From: Halopelagius inordinatus
Lineage (GTDB): Archaea; Halobacteriota; Halobacteria; Halobacteriales; Haloferacaceae
DNA: 64,000 bases
Direction: 5' to 3'
Assembly (NCBI RefSeq): GCF_900113245.1
Contig: NZ_FOOQ01000001.1
Span: forward strand, 186,001 to 250,000
In this document: in pieces, positions 60,119-64,000 of the stretch
Numbering within the stretch: position 1 is the first letter of the stretch
How the letters are laid out: each line of letters starts with the position of its first letter
Notes under the pieces: model-generated
Told to the model about the DNA's origin: nothing
Databases searched by the model: none
What the model saw: the letters and a program-made list of their open reading frames with translations, nothing else
Translations under genes and position numbers: made by a program

Positions 60119-60208
60119 CTCCGGTCGGCGACGGAACGCGAACGGGGAGCGCAAGCGACCCGCGAGCAGCGTGGTCGGACGAAGTGAGACCACGGAAACC
60201 GACCGGAG
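60119..60208. repeat. 90-bp palindromic element after DUF373 gene
   Basis: CTCCGGTCGG (60119-60128) pairs perfectly with CCGACCGGAG (60199-60208); inside, CGTGGTC (60170-60176) pairs with GACCACG (60188-60194) around the loop GGACGAAGTGA, whose reverse complement TCACTTCGTCC resembles the loops of the tRNA-Pro hairpins (TCACTTCGTTC). No gene in it. The following 100 bases to 60309 contain only the TATA-like TTATG (60283) of the next small gene. Confidence 0.6.
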
Positions 60209-60309
60209 AGCGCGCACACTCCGCGGCGCGTATCGCCCGCCGGGCCGTCGACTAGCGAAGACGGAGTTTGCAGCCCCTCGGATTATGCCCGTAGCATGCT
60301 AACACGCAG

Positions 60310-60564
60310 ATGGACATGGACCGACCCTTCAGCGACGACGACAGAGAAAAGACCGTTGTCACCTCTGACGGCCACACCGTCGGGCGAGTTCGCGACGTCA
60401 ACGACGACCGAGCGACTATCGACCGCTCCGACGACGACGACGAGAGTCTGACAGACGAGATAAAAGACATGCTCGGATGGGGCGACGACGACGACTCCCA
60501 CGAACTCCACCGCGACCACGTCGACCGAGAAGAGAACGACCGACTCTACCTCCGACGGCGGTAA
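60310..60564 (+). CDS. Small acidic protein, PRC-barrel-like
   Basis: 84 residues, very acidic (runs of Asp). The first half VVTSDGHTVGRVRDVNDDRATI resembles the start of a PRC-barrel repeat; the rest, DEIKDMLGWGDDDD...LYLRRR, is helical then basic. PRC-barrel proteins act in RNA processing or stress. Family assignment is tentative. Leaderless start from TTATG at 60283. Confidence 0.6.
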   Translation: MDMDRPFSDDDREKTVVTSDGHTVGRVRDVNDDRATIDRSDDDDESLTDEIKDMLGWGDDDDSHELHRDHVDREENDRLYLRRR

Positions 60565-60672
60565 CCGACGGCCGACGCCTTCGGGCGCGGCCGAGCGAAG
60601 ACGCAGTCTTTTCACGTTTCGGTGGTCGTTCGTATCGACCGCCGAGGCTCCGTCCGGGCCGAAACGATTCGG

Positions 60673-61515
60673 TCAGCGCTCGCGGACGACGACGAACTCG
60701 GCGAGGTCCTTCAGATATCCGAGCGCTTCCGTCTCGCCGAGGTCGGTCGTCTCCAGTGCGTCGAGAGCCATCTCCGATTGGTCCTGTGCGCGCCGGTTCG
60801 CCTCCTCCGGCGAGAGGTTCGTCACCTGTACGAGCGAGGGACGGCCCATCTCGGCGTCCTGTCCGGTCGGTTTGCCGAGTTCCTCCGCGTCGGCCGTCGC
60901 GTCGAGGACGTCGTCGCGTATCTGGAACGCGACGCCGACGCGTTCGGCGTAGTCGCCGAACGCCTCGACGGTGAACGGGTCGGCGTCGGCGGCCACGGCC
61001 CCGAGTTCCGCCGCCGCGCGGAACAGCGCACCCGTCTTCCGCCGCGCGAGTTCCATCGACTCGCGTTCCGTCGTCGGGAGAGCGACGAGTTCCGTCGCTT
61101 CCCCCTCGCCGAGTTCGACCATCGACTCGGCGACTATCTGCGTCGCGCGTTCGTTCACGGAGAGGAGGGCGAAGGCTTCGCCGAGCAGTCCGTCGGAGGC
61201 GATGATGGCCGGACCGTAGCCGTACTCCGCCCACGCGCTCGTCGTCCCGCGTCGGATGTCGGAGCGGTCGATGATGTCGTCTATCACCAGCGACGCGTTG
61301 TGGACGAGTTCGACGCTCACCGCGAAGTCCACCGCCGCCTCCGGGTCGCCGCCGCACGCCTCGCACGCGAGAATCGTCACCGCGGGTCGGACGCGCTTTC
61401 CCCCCGCCAGCGCGACGTGGCCCAGTTCGTCGGACAGTTCCGGCGGGTCCACCCCCTCGATGACCGATTCGAGGCGTTCTTCGACCATGGAGACCCGACG
61501 CTCCAGATATTCCAT
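60673..61515 (-). CDS. Polyprenyl synthetase (likely geranylgeranyl diphosphate synthase)
   Basis: 280-residue isoprenyl diphosphate synthase for archaeal lipid precursors. First aspartate-rich motif DDIID at 79-83 and second QIRDDVLDA (about 205-213) are intact. The residue five before the first motif is Ala (A74), small, which favours a product of C20 or longer. ATG 61515 (MEYLERRV); a T-rich box lies about 25-30 bases upstream. Neighbour in the related Haloferax locus is etfA, as here. Confidence 0.92.
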   Translation of the reverse strand: MEYLERRVSMVEERLESVIEGVDPPELSDELGHVALAGGKRVRPAVTILACEACGGDPEAAVDFAVSVELVHNASLVIDDIIDRSDIRRGTTSAWAEYGYGPAIIASDGLLGEAFALLSVNERATQIVAESMVELGEGEATELVALPTTERESMELARRKTGALFRAAAELGAVAADADPFTVEAFGDYAERVGVAFQIRDDVLDATADAEELGKPTGQDAEMGRPSLVQVTNLSPEEANRRAQDQSEMALDALETTDLGETEALGYLKDLAEFVVVRER

Positions 61516-61562
61516 TGTCGGACCGTAGGATTCAAAAAACAAGTACGTGACGGGTTACTCTC

Positions 61563-61617
61563 CACTTTCTCTCGGGGGCGCTACGCGCTCCCGACAAAAC
61601 CTGGAGGAAAAAGACCG
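61563..61617. repeat. 55-bp hairpin repeat, copy 1
   Basis: CACTTTCTC then the stem TCGGGGGCGC/GCGCTCCCGA (61572-61581 and 61585-61594, one G-T wobble) and the tail CAAAACCTGGAGGAAAAA. A second copy lies at 63400-63454. Between idsA (minus) and the potassium channel gene (plus), so it is not a terminator of either here. Confidence 0.85.
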
Positions 61618-61741
61618 AACCGCGGCGGGGTAACGAAATCGAGTGTAGGCCGGACGCCTCGTCGCCACCGACCGGACGGGCGCTGCGATTGGACTTTTGT
61701 CGTTTCGGTAGAAATCGGACCGCACGGATACTTTCGACCAC

Positions 61742-63397
61742 ATGCGCGAACTATCACACCTCGAGGGACTCCACCCGCGGGACCTCACGCGACGCCAGCG
61801 ACTGTTACTGATATACGCCGCCGGTCTCGTCTCCGTCGTCCTCCTCTACACGGTCCTCTACAACACCGGAATGCGGACGCTCGAAGACCGCCCGCAGTCC
61901 ATCTTCCGTTCGTTTCAAACGGTCACCGAGACGATGACCACGACGGGGTACGGCGCGGACTCGCCGTGGGCGACGCCCGTGATGAACGTGTTCATGGTGA
62001 CGATGCAGGTGACCGGCGTCGTCATCGGATTCGTCACCCTGCGCGTCCTCGTCATCCCGTTGTTCGAGCGGACGCCGCTGAACCTCGACGACCGCCTGTC
62101 GATAAAGGACGGCCACGTCGTCGTCGCGGAGTACCGACGGGACACCGGCGTTCTCCTCGACGAACTCGAACAACTCGACGTGGGGTACGTCCTCGTCGAA
62201 TCCGACGAAGAGGAGGCGAAACGGCTCTCCGACGACGGCTATCAGGCCATCAACGGCGACCCCGAAGACCCCGACGACCTCGCCCGCGCCAGCATCGGGA
62301 AGGCGTCGCTCCTCATCACCGACGCGGGCGACCGAACCGCGAGCGTCGTCCTGACCGCTCTGGAAGCCAACGAGGACCTCCGGGTGGTCAGTTTCACCGC
62401 CTCGACGCGCCGGAAACCCGCGCTCGCGGAGATAGGCGTCGACCGGAGCGTCGCGCCGCACGCACTCATCGGACGGCGACTGGCCGAGAAAGCGACGACG
62501 CCAGTCGACGTCGGCACCGCTGGCGGCGAGGAGGTGACGGTCCGCGAGATTCTCGTCCGACGGGGGAGTCCGCTCCACGGCGTCTCGATACGCGACTCTC
62601 CGCTCGCCGCGCACCCCGACCTGACGCTCGTCGCCGGGTGGTTCGACGGCGAGCTCCGCATCCCGCCGTCGCCCGACGACAGACTCACGCCCAACACCGT
62701 GTTGGTCGTCGCCGGCCCGGAGAGCGACATCGACGAGGCGACGGACGAGATGGGGAACGTCCGGAGACCGACGGACTCCTCGCACTCCCGCGTCGTCGTC
62801 GCCGGGTTCGGAGAGGGCGGACACGCGGCCCTCGAAGCGCTTCCCGAAGAGACCACGGTCACGACGATAGACGACTCGGCGGACGCGAACGCCGACGTCA
62901 CCGGCGACGTGACCGAACCCGAGACGCTCCGCGCGGCCGGTATCGAGGACGCTTCGGCGTTGGTCGTCACCGTCGACGACGACGCGACGGCGCTTCTGAC
63001 CGTGGCGATGGCCCGGTCGCTCTCTCCCGGCGTGGAGATTCTCGCGCGCGTGACCGACGCGGACAAGGCGTCCCCGGCGTTTCGGGCCGGGGCCGACTAC
63101 GTCCTCTCGGTTCAGCAGGTGTGCGCTCGGTTGGTCGCCGCGGAGGTACACGGCGAACGCGTCATGGCTCCCGCCGCACAGATTCGACTCGTCCGCGCGG
63201 ACGCGGACCCGTTCGTCGGCGAGTCGTTGCGCGACGCGCGCCGCGATACCGAACGCGGGTGGACGGTGGTCGGTATCGTACGTGACGGCGCGGTTCGAAC
63301 CGACGAGCGAACCGTCGTCGAAGCCGACGACGAGATGGTCGTCGCCGGGAGCGACGAGGCGATACAGGAGTTCGAGCGGACGGTGGACACCTCCTAA
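61742..63397 (+). CDS. Two-RCK potassium channel
   Basis: 551-residue membrane protein. Helix 1 (about 21-45), pore with selectivity filter TTTGYG (about 67-72), helix 2 (about 79-105). Then RCK-N 1 (DGHVVVAEYRRDTG, without the GxGxxG motif), TrkA-C 1, RCK-N 2 with GFGEGG (about 357) and TrkA-C 2. The two-membrane-helix plus RCK layout is MthK-like but with doubled RCK in one chain, so four subunits would give the full gating ring. Gated by a cytosolic ligand such as Ca2+ or nucleotide. ATG 61742. Confidence 0.9.
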   Translation: MRELSHLEGLHPRDLTRRQRLLLIYAAGLVSVVLLYTVLYNTGMRTLEDRPQSIFRSFQTVTETMTTTGYGADSPWATPVMNVFMVTMQVTGVVIGFVTLRVLVIPLFERTPLNLDDRLSIKDGHVVVAEYRRDTGVLLDELEQLDVGYVLVESDEEEAKRLSDDGYQAINGDPEDPDDLARASIGKASLLITDAGDRTASVVLTALEANEDLRVVSFTASTRRKPALAEIGVDRSVAPHALIGRRLAEKATTPVDVGTAGGEEVTVREILVRRGSPLHGVSIRDSPLAAHPDLTLVAGWFDGELRIPPSPDDRLTPNTVLVVAGPESDIDEATDEMGNVRRPTDSSHSRVVVAGFGEGGHAALEALPEETTVTTIDDSADANADVTGDVTEPETLRAAGIEDASALVVTVDDDATALLTVAMARSLSPGVEILARVTDADKASPAFRAGADYVLSVQQVCARLVAAEVHGERVMAPAAQIRLVRADADPFVGESLRDARRDTERGWTVVGIVRDGAVRTDERTVVEADDEMVVAGSDEAIQEFERTVDTS

Positions 63398-63399
63398 CC

Positions 63400-63454
63400 C
63401 ACTTTTTCTCGGGGGCGCGGAGCGCCCCCGACAAAACCTGGAGGAAAAAGACCG
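63400..63454. repeat. 55-bp hairpin repeat, copy 2
   Basis: Same arrangement as the copy at 61563, with perfect stem TCGGGGGCGC/GCGCCCCCGA (63409-63418 and 63422-63431) and the same tail. Here it lies directly behind the potassium channel stop and in front of the convergent etfA end, a possible terminator position. Base changes in the stem keep pairing. Confidence 0.85.
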
Positions 63455-63490
63455 CACAGCCCGACGGGCGGTTCCGCTGACTGTTCTCGG

Positions 63491-64000
63491 TTACTCGAAC
63501 TGCTCGATGAGTGCCGGAACCACGTCGAACAGGTCGCCGACGACGCCGTAGTCGGCGATATCGAAGATTGGGGCGTTCGAGTCGGTGTTGATGGCGACGA
63601 TGGTGTCCGAGCCTTTCATCCCCGCGACGTGTTGGACCGCGCCCGAGATGCCGACGGCGATGTACACGTCCGGCGTGACGACTTTACCGGACTGTCCGAC
63701 CTGCCGACTCGACGGCAACCACCCGTTGTCGACGATGGGACGCGACGCAGAGAGCGTCGCGCCGAGTGCGTCCGCCAGTCGTTCGACGAGTTCGAGGTTC
63801 TCCTCTTCTTCTATCCCCCGTCCGACGGAGACCAACACGTCCGCGTCCGAGATGTCCACGTCGCCGTTTCCGACCTCTTGGAACCCGGTGACGTGAGACC
63901 GTATCGCGCTCTCGTCGGGAGCGAAATCGAGCGGCCGTATCTCCGCGCTACCGGGTTCTTCGGCGGGAATCCACTCGCCGCCGCGGACGGTAATCGCCGC
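63491..64000 (-). CDS. etfA: Electron transfer flavoprotein alpha subunit, C-terminal part (runs off right edge)
   Basis: 169 residues visible of roughly 320; the frame is open to the right edge. FAD-binding C-terminal domain is clear: [21 protein letters not shown] (about residues 88-108 of the visible part), [17 protein letters not shown] and [29 protein letters not shown] takes electrons from acyl-CoA dehydrogenases and passes them to a membrane protein such as the EtfD-like one at 7091-9220. The beta subunit gene should be next, outside the window. Confidence 0.93.
   Translation of the reverse strand, partial: AAITVRGGEWIPAEEPGSAEIRPLDFAPDESAIRSHVTGFQEVGNGDVDISDADVLVSVGRGIEEEENLELVERLADALGATLSASRPIVDNGWLPSSRQVGQSGKVVTPDVYIAVGISGAVQHVAGMKGSDTIVAINTDSNAPIFDIADYGVVGDLFDVVPALIEQFE

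Noticed and set aside
60622-63285. Very long plus-strand open frame across the polyprenyl synthase and channel genes
   Set aside because: Runs antisense through idsA and out of frame through the channel gene; Arg-rich and without motifs.

Overview
The window is chromosomal DNA from an extremely halophilic archaeon (class Halobacteria). The proteins are strongly acidic, the DNA is GC-rich, and most genes have a TATA-like box 24-32 bases before the start codon and therefore almost no 5' leader. The set of archaeal information-processing genes (alaS, mcm, TFB, a zinc-finger RPA with its partner, trm1, tRNA-Pro and tRNA-His) points the same way. Gene order (alaS ... mcm ... TFB ... prs ... glnA/lrp ... 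rpa/rpa-partner ... idsA ... etfA) resembles, from memory and unchecked, a region of Haloferax volcanii, so a member of the Haloferacales is my best guess. Both edges cut genes: alaS lacks its 5' part on the left and etfA runs off the right edge.

Layout. 1-7 kb: alaS end, a degenerate RecA/KaiC-like protein, an alpha/beta hydrolase lacking the nucleophile Ser, a glutamine amidotransferase, and small redox and iron proteins (cupin, 7Fe ferredoxin, VOC protein, ferritin-like protein). 7-12 kb: a membrane EtfD-type Fe-S oxidoreductase and a bioY-bioM-bioN biotin importer. 12-21 kb: aldo/keto reductase, mcm, a tight operon of uncharacterised proteins ending in a MinD-like ATPase, TFB and a divergent small regulator with two perfect palindromes between them, and a second MinD-like protein without the Walker lysines. 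21-31 kb: HIT protein, uracil-DNA glycosylase, prs, a SWIM-finger protein, trm1, glnA divergent from an Lrp regulator. 31-42 kb: M29 aminopeptidase, DoxX, threonine aldolase, CDF transporter, phosphodiesterase followed by a highly foldable noncoding stretch, membrane regulator, PiT-like permease, CNNM/CorC protein, glutaredoxin-like/redoxin pair, Sua5, and a Cas4-like protein with its nuclease residues gone.

42-51 kb is the most unusual part. tRNA-Pro and tRNA-His are each followed on their 3' side by tandem partial copies of their own T-arm/acceptor end. Each copy is fused to a fold-back hairpin: three divergent copies at tRNA-Pro beside a VapC toxin relic, and two almost identical 107-bp copies at tRNA-His. 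Between them lie an SLC13 permease, a Ski2-like helicase, a cupin, a site-2 protease, a CinA-like protein and two small proteins. 51-64 kb: conserved small proteins, the RPA operon, a sugar nucleotidyltransferase, a Tfx regulator, TRAM protein, radical SAM protein, DUF373 protein, polyprenyl synthase, a two-RCK potassium channel bracketed by two copies of a 55-bp hairpin repeat, and etfA.

Functional links: EtfD-like protein (7-9 kb) and ETF alpha (63.5 kb) are the two ends of one electron route from acyl-CoA dehydrogenases to quinone. glnA and lrp share a divergent promoter with an operator-like dyad. rpa and its partner form the single-strand-DNA-binding module beside a replicative helicase (mcm) in the same window. 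No CRISPR array, rRNA, insertion sequence or intact integrase was seen.
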